DNA from: Chlorogloea purpurea SAG 13.99
GTDB lineage: Bacteria; Cyanobacteriota; Cyanobacteriia; Cyanobacteriales; Microcystaceae
DNA: 64,000 bases
NCBI GenBank assembly: GCA_016903695.1
Contig: JADQBB010000007.1
Coordinates: forward strand, 57,691-121,690
Direction: 5' to 3'
A program made the position numbers and the translations under genes. The notes beneath the pieces were generated by a model. That model was given only the letters and a program-made list of their open reading frames with translations. It searched no databases and had not been told where the DNA came from. Shown here one piece after another: positions 18,352 to 27,236 of this stretch. Each line of letters opens with the position of its first letter. Within the stretch, counting starts at the first letter, position 1.

Positions 18352-18986
18352 TGGAATCTCAAGATTTTCTTGATTTGTCGAGTCGGTTTCTACTTCCGCA
18401 AGAAGTGGAGACCGATTGTTTTGTGGCGGGTGTGGATGAGGTGGGTCGGGGTTGTTTGTTCGGCCCGGTGGTGGCGGCCGCAGTGGTTTTTCCCCTGTCG
18501 GTATTACCGGCGCTGGTGGATCTGGGGGTGCGCGATAGTAAAAAGTTATCCCCGAAACGTCGAGAAGCTTTGACTCTATCTATAATAGAGCTGGCTACGA
18601 GTTACAGCATCGGTTACGCTAAGGCTAGGGAAATCGATCGAATTAATATTTTACAAGCTTCTTTATGGGCTATGAGTAGGGCGGTGAAGAAATTAAAGGT
18701 TCCACCCGATTTCTGTCTCGTGGATGGTAAATGGCCTATCCCGGATTTAGCAGTGCCGCAAAATTTATTGATCAAGGGAGATGAGCGATCGCCGGTGATC
18801 GGTGCGGCGAGTATTGTCGCTAAGGTGTGGCGGGATGATTTAATTAGGAATTGGTCGCCCAAATATCCAGGGTACGATCTGGCGGTCAATAAGGGTTACG
18901 GTACGAGGAAACATTTGGAAGCTTTAAAGATTCACGGGGCCACATCTCAACATCGTCTTTCGTTTCGTCCCTGCCGGATGTCATGA
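18351..18986 (+). CDS. rnhB: Ribonuclease HII
   Basis: Removes ribonucleotides and RNA primers from DNA. 211 residues. Catalytic acids are visible in VDEVGRGCLFGP, VRDSKKL and the later VDG/AASIVAKVWRD. ATG at 18351 shares its A with the rne stop codon (TGATG arrangement), implying translational coupling; a TTG one codon upstream is less likely. The rne-rnhB pairing joins RNA decay with RNA/DNA hybrid removal. Confidence 0.94.
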   Translation: MESQDFLDLSSRFLLPQEVETDCFVAGVDEVGRGCLFGPVVAAAVVFPLSVLPALVDLGVRDSKKLSPKRREALTLSIIELATSYSIGYAKAREIDRINILQASLWAMSRAVKKLKVPPDFCLVDGKWPIPDLAVPQNLLIKGDERSPVIGAASIVAKVWRDDLIRNWSPKYPGYDLAVNKGYGTRKHLEALKIHGATSQHRLSFRPCRMS

Positions 18987-18992
18987 AAAAAT

Positions 18993-19499
18993 GCTCTCAC
19001 GGATATTATCCCGGTTTTGGTTTTCACCGCGCCTGGCGATAATTTTGTAGGGCGGCAATTGAAGATTGATGATGTTGGGTTGTCTCAGGAGCGATGAAAA
19101 GGAATTGTTGGAGGTGATTCACAATTGCGCCCAACGCCTTCACCAGATAACCGAGAATTTCTGGCTTTACACAAGTTGCTTTTTGAGATTATCAGTAACG
19201 CTTTCAAGTTTTCTGAATCTGGCACTCCCGTTGAGGTGGAAGGAGTGGCGGAGGGGGACAGGTATCGTTTGACGGTGCGGGATTACGGTAGGGGCATGAC
19301 CGAGGAACAGTGTGATAATATGGGTGCGTTTGTACAGTTCGACAGGAATCGCTACGAGCAGCAGGGTTTGGGGTTGGGGTTGGCTATAGTGAAGCGTCTG
19401 GTGGAGATATACCGGGGAGAGATCACTATATCTTCGGGGGGATTGGGTCAAGGGACTTGTGTGACGGTTTTCTTCCTTTGTGTAGTACAAATTGTGTAA
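18993..19499 (+). pseudogene. Remnant of a histidine kinase gene (HisKA fragment + HATPase_c domain)
   Basis: Three pieces in different frames are readable. First, DIIPVLVFTAPGDNF (frame from about 18995), ending in a stop. Second, ELLEVIHNCAQRLHQITENFWLYT in a second frame, resembling the helix that follows the phospho-acceptor His of HisKA. Third, from 19125, a full ATP-binding domain with N box EIISNAFKFSE, G1 box DYGRGM and G2 box GLGLGLAIVKRL. The H box itself is missing, and a frameshift plus an internal deletion joins HisKA to HATPase. Only the last 120 residues are open. It probably was a response-regulator/kinase hybrid; now non-functional, unless the bare ATPase domain is expressed. 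Confidence 0.7.
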
Positions 19500-19583
19500 A
19501 AAATGTGTTAGGGGGGTAATCTTCAATTTTACCTTTAGGGGTTATTCTCCTTTAAGACATGACGGTTTTGAGGAGTGAATTTT

Positions 19584-20660
19584 ATGGTAACTATATATGA
19601 TCCTTTATTGAATAATGAACCCACTTCGCTTACTGCTAGTCGAATTAATAGTCGAGTCTCTAATAAGACTGCTTCCATAAATACAGTTTCCTCTACTTCA
19701 AATAATGATTTTCTTATGGGCGGAACGGGGGCAGATTCTATAGATGGAGGCAATGGAAACGACCTGATCGTGGGGTTTTCTGGCGACGATTCTCTTATTG
19801 GAGGGGAAGGAAATGATACTCTTATAGGCGGTGATGGTAATGATACTTTAATAGGTAACGGAGGTTCAGACCTTTTAGCTGGAGATAATGGCAATGATTA
19901 TCTTGTAGGTGGAGACGGAATTAATCGATTATTTGGAGGTGATGGAAATGACACTCTAATAGGGGGCAACGGGATAGATATTATGTATGGAGGTAATGGA
20001 AACGATACTTATTATATCTATAATTCTAATGACTACGTCATGGAATATCCTACTGGAGGCATAGATACTCTATACTCTTCAGTTAACTATACTCTGTTTA
20101 GTGATGTAGAAAAATTTTGTCTTATCGGTTCTGCGATTCAAGCAATAGGAAGCGGCGGCGATAATTTAATTGTAGGCAATTCGCAAAATAATCTGCTTGA
20201 CGGTGCTGGTGGCGAAGATACCTTGATAGGCGGAGCTGGCAATGATACTCTTATAGGGGGATCTGGGAGTAATAGTTTTGTATTTAATTCTAATACTAAA
20301 TATCGTCAAATTGATTTAGGTAGAGATATTATTACCGATTTTAGTTCGTCTGATGATCAGATAATTTTAAGTAAAAATACTTTTACAGCCCTTAAAAGTG
20401 TCTTAGGAAATGGATTGAGTAATGTTAATGATTTTGCTATAGTTAATTCTGATTCAGCAGTTAAAGATAGCTCAGCGATTATTATTTATAATAAAGCGAA
20501 CGGAAATTTATATTACAACGAGGATGGATTACCTAATACTTCAATAGGATCACCTAGAAATAATAATATTTTTGATACGGGTTTGTTTGCTAATTTAAGC
20601 AATCGCCCCGATATTAGTGCAAATAACTTTGTCTTGAATAATAGTAACTATGTTAGTTAA
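19584..20660 (+). CDS. RTX-type calcium-binding (hemolysin-type repeat) protein
   Basis: 358 residues, no classical signal peptide. Residues about 45-150 hold about ten GGxGxDxLx nonapeptides (for example GGEGNDTLIGGDGNDTLIG), which form a Ca2+-binding parallel beta-roll. A second short block lies near 215-235 (GGAGNDTLIGGSGSNSF). Such proteins leave the cell through type I secretion using a C-terminal signal. No transporter gene is nearby. Start: ATG at 19584, 8 nt after AGGAG (19571-19575); an upstream GTG at 19575 overlaps that RBS and is rejected. Confidence 0.85.
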   Translation: MVTIYDPLLNNEPTSLTASRINSRVSNKTASINTVSSTSNNDFLMGGTGADSIDGGNGNDLIVGFSGDDSLIGGEGNDTLIGGDGNDTLIGNGGSDLLAGDNGNDYLVGGDGINRLFGGDGNDTLIGGNGIDIMYGGNGNDTYYIYNSNDYVMEYPTGGIDTLYSSVNYTLFSDVEKFCLIGSAIQAIGSGGDNLIVGNSQNNLLDGAGGEDTLIGGAGNDTLIGGSGSNSFVFNSNTKYRQIDLGRDIITDFSSSDDQIILSKNTFTALKSVLGNGLSNVNDFAIVNSDSAVKDSSAIIIYNKANGNLYYNEDGLPNTSIGSPRNNNIFDTGLFANLSNRPDISANNFVLNNSNYVS

Positions 20661-20682
20661 TAAACTCTAACCGTGAGATTAG

Positions 20683-20727
20683 ATAATTATAGAAAAGAGC
20701 CTTCTTCATACTCTTTTCTATAATTAT
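20683..20727. terminator. Strong bidirectional hairpin between convergent genes
   Basis: A perfect 17-bp stem, ATAATTATAGAAAAGAG paired with 20711-20727, closes an 11-nt loop. It sits between the stops of the RTX gene (20660) and the PEP-CTERM gene (20741). A/T-rich flanks on both sides fit a two-way terminator. Confidence 0.75.
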
Positions 20728-20740
20728 TTATTCTATAAGA

Positions 20741-21586
20741 CTATCGCTTTTTACGTAGTCCGCCTAACATACCCAAACTAATAACCCCTAATCCAACCAT
20801 AGCAGATGGTTCAGGCACTGGAGTGCCTCGTTCTTGGAAAACGGTGTACTCAATCGTGTAGTCTAATTTAGAAAACGTACTAGGTGTAAAACCGGTGTTG
20901 CTATTAGTTTCACCTGTTAGTGATCCTTGAGTAAACGTTCTAAATACGCCAAAGTCTACATTATTTAACGGTGTTACGCCAGATAAAGCTGCTAACCCGG
21001 CTCCCACTATGCCTACTGTAGAAGTACTGCCTGTTAATTCCTTATCAACTTGTACAAATTGTACGTTCTGAGCGGGTACTGGACCGTTACTGTCTTGAGA
21101 TAGGCTACCTATAGGGGTTAAACCCAATGAACCTTCACCTATGAGTGAATCTACTTCATAACTAGCTGCAACAGTAGCTGTCAGTTGACGGTTTTGAGGA
21201 CTTCCATTTGTGAAAAGTACACTATCATATCTAAAAGTCGGCGTATAGGTAGCTTCAGCAGTATTCAAACTGATCGGCTGCGTCGGAGTACTAACTAGAC
21301 CTACGTCTGCTAATGCCTGGGCAAAGTTTCTAACTTGAATGTTATTAATATTGTTAGGGTCTTCAACACCTGTCCCAATATTATCAGGACCGAACGCGGT
21401 GGTTTGTGAGCAAAGAATAGTATACGTAATTCCTGATGGAGTTACTACTGAACCAGTCTGTGTACATGCGTTCACCATAGGTGTACTGGAAACAGATGCA
21501 GCATTGGCATTACTTACACTCACCGAGGTCATTAGTGTTGTGGCTAGTACTCCAGTAACAAAATGGAGATTTCTTTTTGTTTTCAT
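20741..21586 (-). CDS. PEP-CTERM sorting domain protein
   Basis: 281 residues. N-terminal signal peptide (MKTKRNLHFVTGVLATTLM... cut after ANAAS). The C-terminus is the exosortase-recognition tripartite tag: PVPEPSAM, a hydrophobic helix GLGVISLGMLGGL and the basic end RKKR. The 230 residues between are low-charge and Ser/Thr/Asn-rich with no recognised enzyme motif. It is expected to be exported and sorted to the envelope or extracellular matrix. No exosortase gene is in the window. Confidence 0.85.
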   Translation of the reverse strand: MKTKRNLHFVTGVLATTLMTSVSVSNANAASVSSTPMVNACTQTGSVVTPSGITYTILCSQTTAFGPDNIGTGVEDPNNINNIQVRNFAQALADVGLVSTPTQPISLNTAEATYTPTFRYDSVLFTNGSPQNRQLTATVAASYEVDSLIGEGSLGLTPIGSLSQDSNGPVPAQNVQFVQVDKELTGSTSTVGIVGAGLAALSGVTPLNNVDFGVFRTFTQGSLTGETNSNTGFTPSTFSKLDYTIEYTVFQERGTPVPEPSAMVGLGVISLGMLGGLRKKR

Positions 21587-22044
21587 GGTTTTCCGACTTA
21601 AAGTTTGTAGATTTTACCAAAGTTTCAAAGATGTTTAAAAACGTAACCTAGAGAGTATATTTTCTGGTTGCAGATGCAATATAGCATATTTATATTTATC
21701 TGGCAAGTTTTTCTGTAATATTTTAACAATTAGTTAAAAAACTTAACCACTAAAATATTTACCCTCCTTCCAACACTTACAAGTCGTCTGCTATTAACTT
21801 CCAGTGCCTAAAGAATTTACCTTTTTAATCATCACTGACACGATATTGAGCGTTTTATAGAAAATTAGTGACCACCACTAACTTCATGAATGCTAGATTA
21901 GAGAACTAATTCAAAGAAGACACGATCGGCTTTCACCTTCACATATTCGATTGAAGAGTGAATTATTTACCATTATGCCTAATTTTTGTAAAAAATCAAG
22001 AGTCTTTTGTGAGATTGTAATAACAAATTTACCGGACTAAACTC
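21587..22044. other. Intergenic region of 458 bp, A/T-rich, no gene seen
   Basis: It separates the PEP-CTERM gene start from the pcyA stop, both on the minus strand. It must contain the promoter of the PEP-CTERM gene, but no clear -35/-10 pair could be chosen. No RNA gene, repeat copy or ORF longer than about 30 codons with a credible start was found. Confidence 0.5.
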
Positions 22045-22779
22045 TTAAACGGACACATCGAACAGTACCGAGGTCATATACCTATCCGCCCACTCAGTAC
22101 CGAAAGCCTTTTCCAGTACCCGCCTCGTCTTATCATTCTGCAGCTGTTGCCGACAATAATTTCTCTGCCCTTCCAGATAAACCTTTTCTCCCTCCGGCGG
22201 GAGTTGCTCACTGCCCATAGCGCAGCCACAATGAATCCTCAAGAAATCGTCAACCCTTCCCAGAAACAGATCTTCTTCCTCGGTTGAACGAGGACGGATG
22301 AACAAACAATGGGATGAGAAAATCCCACCCCAACCCGGCAACTCCCGCGGTTCCGAAAAATCGATCGCCCCCAATACCCTCAAAGCAGACTCGTACAGGT
22401 TCGGCAAACGGCCATCACCGGAAACGGGAGACAGATCCGCGATCGCAGCACTCACCCCCGCCTTACCCGCCACCAGATCGCAACCGAACACGGGTAAAGG
22501 ATACTGGGGGCGGGGAAACATAACACAGTGAAGAATATCGAGATTACTACCCACCTTCGCCAGTTCCAAGTGCATTTTACGAAAATGCGTCGATTGATAA
22601 CAGCGATTCTCGATGATCAGTTTCTCACCCTCTAAGCGCCCCTCCACGTAACCCAACCCCTCCGGCAACTCGTAGGGGGACAAGTCTAAACCCTGCCAAT
22701 GACCCAGAATCGTCGAAGCCAAGCGGGTCATTAAAGGATGAAGGGAGGGTGCGATCGAGGGTGTTTCGATATGTATCAT
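22045..22779 (-). CDS. pcyA: Phycocyanobilin:ferredoxin oxidoreductase
   Basis: Four-electron reduction of biliverdin IXalpha to phycocyanobilin, the chromophore of phycobilisomes and phytochromes, with ferredoxin as donor. 244 residues, normal. Recognised from [19 protein letters not shown], the stretch [13 protein letters not shown] with the catalytic Asp, and [11 protein letters not shown] clear marker of a phycobilisome-bearing cyanobacterium. It is followed, not preceded, by a 49-bp gap to the end of the PIN-domain gene, which is on the same strand upstream. Confidence 0.95.
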   Translation of the reverse strand: MIHIETPSIAPSLHPLMTRLASTILGHWQGLDLSPYELPEGLGYVEGRLEGEKLIIENRCYQSTHFRKMHLELAKVGSNLDILHCVMFPRPQYPLPVFGCDLVAGKAGVSAAIADLSPVSGDGRLPNLYESALRVLGAIDFSEPRELPGWGGIFSSHCLFIRPRSTEEEDLFLGRVDDFLRIHCGCAMGSEQLPPEGEKVYLEGQRNYCRQQLQNDKTRRVLEKAFGTEWADRYMTSVLFDVSV

Positions 22780-22828
22780 AGGTGTAGGGTATGGTCAGCA
22801 TATTAAATCTTAACTCCAAACAGCACCT

Positions 22829-23344
22829 TTACTTGATTGGCGGAATTAAATTCATTTCAGAATTTTCGTCGCAATCGCTAATAGCCTGTTTGTAGTCCCA
22901 TATATATATTTCTTTAGTCAGTAACTTAGATATATGTCTGACATTTTCGGTTAATATGATGACTCTGTTATATTGTTGTGATGCTTTTAGATGTATTGCT
23001 TGAGCGACTAGTATGCCATCATTGCTGGGAATATTAATGCTGATTGGTGAACCAGTCAGAGCAAGTTCTGTTTCTAGTATTGTAGCTATGTCATAATCAT
23101 CTGGCTCGATTAAATTTATAATCCTCCCTTGGTTTCTCATTTTATTGAGCTTTCTTAAGCTTTTAATAAAACCACATCTCGATAATTCGCCTGATAGCTC
23201 TCTCTCTATTATTTCTGGAACCAACAAGCTGATTCCTTTATTCTTTGCGTAGCTTTCCAATGCTTGTATTTCATCTTCAAAGGTAGATTGTTGGTGAACC
23301 ATTTTTCCCAAAGGCCCACTATCTAAAAGAACAGCATCGCCCAT
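22829..23344 (-). CDS. PIN-domain protein, probable toxin ribonuclease
   Basis: 171 residues. PIN-fold acidic residues are in place: D8 in AVLLDSGPLG, E47 in PEIIEREL, D109 in PSNDGILVAQAI, and E133 in ILTENVRHI. The family cleaves RNA with Mg2+ or Mn2+. The upstream same-strand gene (24019-23510) is separated by an inserted MITE; without the MITE the gap would be 14 bp, the arrangement of a toxin-antitoxin pair. Toxin activity is inferred; it could also be a housekeeping-type nuclease. Start ATG at 23344 (MGDAVLLDSG). Confidence 0.7.
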   Translation of the reverse strand: MGDAVLLDSGPLGKMVHQQSTFEDEIQALESYAKNKGISLLVPEIIERELSGELSRCGFIKSLRKLNKMRNQGRIINLIEPDDYDIATILETELALTGSPISINIPSNDGILVAQAIHLKASQQYNRVIILTENVRHISKLLTKEIYIWDYKQAISDCDENSEMNLIPPIK

Positions 23345-23364
23345 TCATGATAGCCCTTTTAATC

Positions 23365-23507
23365 GGGAGCATCCCATTTTTGCAACGACAGGCAGGGAAT
23401 CAATTCCCCGCCTCATAGTCCAAGTCCTCTTAAGAGGACTTCTGCTATGAGACCGTGATTTTAATCACGGTCGGGTCAGGTATACCTTGCATAATTGGGA
23501 TGCTCCC
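23365..23507. repeat. 143-bp MITE, copy 2, inserted inside the PIN-domain operon
   Basis: Same length and nearly the same sequence as the copy at 7579-7721. Left end GGGAGCATCCCATTTTTGCA, right end GGGATGCTCCC. The target duplication TTTTAATC is exact on both sides (23357-23364 and 23508-23515). The right-hand duplication contains the stop codon of the upstream gene (23510-23512), so insertion left that reading frame intact. The left flank lies about 20 bp before the PIN start codon. Confidence 0.92.
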
Positions 23508-23509
23508 TT

Positions 23510-24019
23510 TTAATCTTTAACTGTTGCAAGAATTTGTAGTGCATCCTCGTCAAAATCTTTAACCTTAGCCATTATCTCCTGGGCATTTTCCCGTCTCGCC
23601 GACGACATCTCACCACTACAAATACCGTTTTTTCTTTTTAAAAAGTATTCATGACTTGCTTTTGCCAAAATCAAAGATAAATTTTCTAATTTTAATTGAA
23701 AATATTGGAGAACGTCATGTATATTTTTGCTTTTCCATTCAGACATAGATAATAAATATTCCACATCGTCCAATAGTCGAAATATTTCTAAAGATAGTTG
23801 ATTGGTAGGATCTGTATCCAAGGTCAACGAATCATGTTCAATTTGCTTGACCATTTTTTCTATTTGAGAAGATACTTCATTTACTATATTAGTAAATTCC
23901 TCGGTTATTTTTAATAAACTATGTTGGTTATCAGGAGATTCTACATTAGAGAATTTATCCCCATTTTCAATTATTTTAATTATTCGTGCTTTATCTAAAT
24001 ATAATATGGTAGACATCAT
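23510..24019 (-). CDS. Uncharacterised helical protein, candidate antitoxin/partner of PIN gene
   Basis: 169 residues, not recognised. Predominantly alpha-helical by composition, with many charged residues and heptad-like stretches (about 35-80, SLLKITEEFTNIVNEVSSQI). No DNA-binding motif typical of known antitoxins, and no membrane segment, is visible. A second ATG follows at the next codon (MMSTILYLD). It is transcribed directly toward the PIN-domain gene, with only the MITE between them. Partner role is inferred from position alone. Confidence 0.55.
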   Translation of the reverse strand: MMSTILYLDKARIIKIIENGDKFSNVESPDNQHSLLKITEEFTNIVNEVSSQIEKMVKQIEHDSLTLDTDPTNQLSLEIFRLLDDVEYLLSMSEWKSKNIHDVLQYFQLKLENLSLILAKASHEYFLKRKNGICSGEMSSARRENAQEIMAKVKDFDEDALQILATVKD

Positions 24020-24211
24020 ATTGAACTATTTTCATTACTAAATTGAAACTATATTCAGAGTTTTTGATTGTTGTATATTGTTTTCGTGTCGGGTGATTTT
24101 TCGATTATTAAAACGCTTTCACCATCAATCATACCAAATTTTCCCAAAACCCGATCGCAATCCGTAACCCCGGATCGGGAATACTAACATCAAAGACTTA
24201 TACATACGATT

Positions 24212-26509
24212 ATGGTTACTACCGCCGATCAGCAACCGCGGAAAAATAAATTCTTAGAGAAACTCCAGAACTATACCCCCGCCCCCACGGAAGACTCAAT
24301 TCTCCTGCGCGCCCTCGTGCAAAGTCTCGTTATCGTCGGGATTATCGCCACCGACATCGCCACCGGTAGCCAGAATAGTCTCTGGGCGATTCCCTTGAGC
24401 ATCATCGGCTCTTGGTGGAGTTGGCGACAGCGCAAGAAACGCAATATCCCCACCAAATTCGCCCTCGCCATCGGGATGCTGACGGTCTTAGCCGTATTCC
24501 TCAGTAACATCGTCGTCAATCTCCAAGATAGCCGCATCGCCCTGGCGGGATTATTAATACAACTACAGGTATTACACAGTTTCGACCTGCCCCGCCGCAA
24601 AGACCTGGGCTATTCCATGGTAATCGGACTGATCCTCATCGGCGTGGCCGGCACTATATCGGAAACCGTCACTTTTGCCATACCCCTGTTAATCTTCCTA
24701 CTCCTCGCCCTGCCCACTCTCGTCCTCGATTATCGTTCCCGCCTCGGATTGGAAAGACTCGATCGAAAAATATTAACCAGAACTCCAGAGCGGATTCAAC
24801 TACAAAACGCCTCCCTCTCACCGAAAAAACTGGGCATCGTTTTTTTAACCACCCTGCTTCTCGGTTTAGTTTTATTCGCTATCATGCCCCGTTTCGCCAG
24901 TTATCAAATCCAAACCTTCCCCGTCACCGTACCCGAAGGTCTCGAAAATAAAGGATTCGACGGGGAAAGCCGAGGGATTGTCAATCCGGGTTACGCCTCA
25001 CCTGGACAAGGAGGGGCCGGACAAGCAGGGGATAATACCAAAGCCGAAGGGCCCGGCTCGGTAGACCAAACCTATTACTACGGTTTTAACACCAAGATGA
25101 ATCAAAATCTGCGGGGCAACATGAAACCGGAAGTATTGATGAGGGTTCGATCGCAAGCCCCCGGATTCTGGAGGGTACTGGGATTCGATCGCTATACCGG
25201 CCAAGGGTGGGAAATATCCCAACCCAAACAACTATACGATATTAGAAGAGCGCCCTGGTCTTATCGTTTCTTCGTCCCTTTACCTTACTCCAAAGCCAGA
25301 ACCAGAGAAGTCATCCAGAGTTACAGCATCGTTTCCCAACTGCCCAATTTAATACCCAGTCTCGCCTCGCCTCAATTTCTCTTTTTCCCCACCAAAGAAG
25401 TCAGCCTCGATACAGAAGGAGGAATGCGATCGCCCACCGGATTAGTAGAAGGGCTAACCTACACCGTCATCTCCCAAGTCCCCTATCGCGATCGTACCGA
25501 ATTAAGAGGCTCACCGGAGCAATATTCACCCAGAGTTCGCGAGTTATATTTACAAGTACCCCCGGAAATCGCCCCGAAACTCAGAGAAGCGGCCGAACAA
25601 CTTCTCGCCCAATCCCCCAAACCCCTCACCTCCAATTACGAGAAAGCTTTATTCCTCGGTCAAGCCCTGAAACAAAATTATCAAATCAGATCTGACTTAC
25701 CATTTTTTGCGCCCGATGAAGATTTAGTCAGCGCTTTCCTGTTCAAATATAAAGGCGGCTATCCCGATCACTTCTCTACAGTTCACGCCATGTTACTGAG
25801 ATCGATCGGTATACCGGCCCGGGTTGCCACCGGATTCGCCCCAGGACAATTCAACCCCCTCACCGGATTCTACATCGTCAAAAACACCGACGCTTACGCC
25901 ATCACCGAAGTATTCTTCCCCAATTACGGCTGGTTTACCTTCGATGCCATTCCAGGTCACGAATTAATTCCCCCCTCCTTTGAAGAAGCCGACACCTTCG
26001 GGGTTCTAAAACAACTGTGGAAATGGGTGGCGGGGTGGCTACCTTCCCCCATCACGGCCTTTTTAGGATTTCTCTGGGAGAATATTATCGGGTTTTTCTT
26101 CGGCTTATTGAGCAAACTCTGGCAGTTCATCTCTGCTAGCCTTCTGGGAGGGTTGATCGGCTTGATCGTCGGCACGGTTTGCGGGTTCTTGGGCTGGCTG
26201 GCCTGGTGTTATCTGAGCGCAATAATCCATCGCCGCAGATTACGGAAACTACCACCGATGGAGGGACTATATCAGCAACTTCTGGGAGTTCTCAAAGAAA
26301 GGGGTTACGCCAAACACCCGGCGCAAACCCCTTGGGAATACGCCACCGCCGCCCGACAAATACACCCCCAACCCCTGGCCGATATTATCGAGGAAATTTC
26401 CACCGCTTACGTGGGGTGGCGTTACGGGGAGAAATCCCCCGACTTGAAAGCTTTGCGTCTCAAGTTAGGGGATTTCATCTCTGGAATTAAAAAAACGAAG
26501 CCAAGGTAG
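24212..26509 (+). CDS. Transglutaminase-fold membrane protein (DUF3488/TgpA-like) with degenerate active site
   Basis: 765 residues. About six N-terminal transmembrane helices (residues about 30-225), a periplasmic domain with a transglutaminase-like core, two more helices (about 605-670), and a C-terminal cytosolic DUF4129-like tail (LYQQLLGVLKERGYAKHPAQ). The core aligns by eye with bacterial transglutaminases, but the expected Cys is Pro in GGYPDHFST (about 514-520) and the expected His is Tyr in NTDAYAITEVF (about 560); the third residue, Asp in FTFDAIPG, remains. It therefore probably does not perform the usual thiol chemistry. Similar substitutions are, from memory, usual in cyanobacterial homologues. 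Confidence 0.8.
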   Translation: MVTTADQQPRKNKFLEKLQNYTPAPTEDSILLRALVQSLVIVGIIATDIATGSQNSLWAIPLSIIGSWWSWRQRKKRNIPTKFALAIGMLTVLAVFLSNIVVNLQDSRIALAGLLIQLQVLHSFDLPRRKDLGYSMVIGLILIGVAGTISETVTFAIPLLIFLLLALPTLVLDYRSRLGLERLDRKILTRTPERIQLQNASLSPKKLGIVFLTTLLLGLVLFAIMPRFASYQIQTFPVTVPEGLENKGFDGESRGIVNPGYASPGQGGAGQAGDNTKAEGPGSVDQTYYYGFNTKMNQNLRGNMKPEVLMRVRSQAPGFWRVLGFDRYTGQGWEISQPKQLYDIRRAPWSYRFFVPLPYSKARTREVIQSYSIVSQLPNLIPSLASPQFLFFPTKEVSLDTEGGMRSPTGLVEGLTYTVISQVPYRDRTELRGSPEQYSPRVRELYLQVPPEIAPKLREAAEQLLAQSPKPLTSNYEKALFLGQALKQNYQIRSDLPFFAPDEDLVSAFLFKYKGGYPDHFSTVHAMLLRSIGIPARVATGFAPGQFNPLTGFYIVKNTDAYAITEVFFPNYGWFTFDAIPGHELIPPSFEEADTFGVLKQLWKWVAGWLPSPITAFLGFLWENIIGFFFGLLSKLWQFISASLLGGLIGLIVGTVCGFLGWLAWCYLSAIIHRRRLRKLPPMEGLYQQLLGVLKERGYAKHPAQTPWEYATAARQIHPQPLADIIEEISTAYVGWRYGEKSPDLKALRLKLGDFISGIKKTKPR

Positions 26510-26511
26510 AA

Positions 26512-27006
26512 TTAGATCGCTAAAGCCGCTTTAATTTGGGTTAGAGCGACCGCTTCTTTGTCACTGACTTTCGCTCCTGATCCGAACAAACCGCTACCGG
26601 CCGCGTTAGCCACCGCGTCGGCACAGGAGTAGATAAAGCCTTTAAATTGTTCTATATCTTCGGGGCTGGCTTTACCTCCTAACACCGCCAGAGCATCATT
26701 GATAGCCGTAATCGCCGTAGCTACCGCGGTGTCGGGTTGCATATCTTTGGGTTCCACTTTTAAAGCCGTGGGTTGGGTTTTATTTTTTTGAGCTTGTTCG
26801 ATCGCTTCTTCCGAGAAAAGAGATTGAATGATCTCGTTGTTGGGGTATTTTTTGGACGCATTAGCGATTTCTTTGGCGAGGGCGGTAGCTTCGATCGCAG
26901 TGGATATAATCCCCGCGTCCACCATGGCCACCGCCATTCCTGTCAGCATGACGCTACTGGCTACTTTGCTTAAATCTTCCGTTGAATAAGTTCCTTCAAT
27001 GGTCAT
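26512..27006 (-). CDS. Uncharacterised small helical protein
   Basis: 164 residues from the ATG at 27006 (MTIEGTYSTEDLSKVAS), which follows a GGAG ribosome-binding site; an upstream in-frame start at 27054 is less likely. Ala-rich and helical, with a mildly hydrophobic segment (residues about 15-45) and a Gly/Ser stretch GSGLFGSGA before the end. No cysteine-metal motif or enzyme signature. Function unknown. It ends 3 bp from the convergent transglutaminase-fold gene. Confidence 0.65.
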   Translation of the reverse strand: MTIEGTYSTEDLSKVASSVMLTGMAVAMVDAGIISTAIEATALAKEIANASKKYPNNEIIQSLFSEEAIEQAQKNKTQPTALKVEPKDMQPDTAVATAITAINDALAVLGGKASPEDIEQFKGFIYSCADAVANAAGSGLFGSGAKVSDKEAVALTQIKAALAI

Positions 27007-27236
27007 AATGAATCTCCGAGATCTTTTAAAGTTTATTAGTAATCGCTTAAACAATTCTTAAAATAATTTGCCAGGCGATTACTTCCATCAAGTATATAGC
27101 TGGGATAAATCGAAAATTTCTTAAGATTACCTTTATTCTCTTTTCTTATCTATCACTACTATTTAAGACCAAATCCTGTTGTCAAAGATTCCTTATAAAG
27201 GCAACATCCTGATTATCCAATTCTTATCGTTTACCC

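Noticed and set aside
19584..20660. Complete type I secretion locus
   Set aside because: Only the RTX-type substrate is present; no ABC exporter or membrane fusion gene lies nearby.
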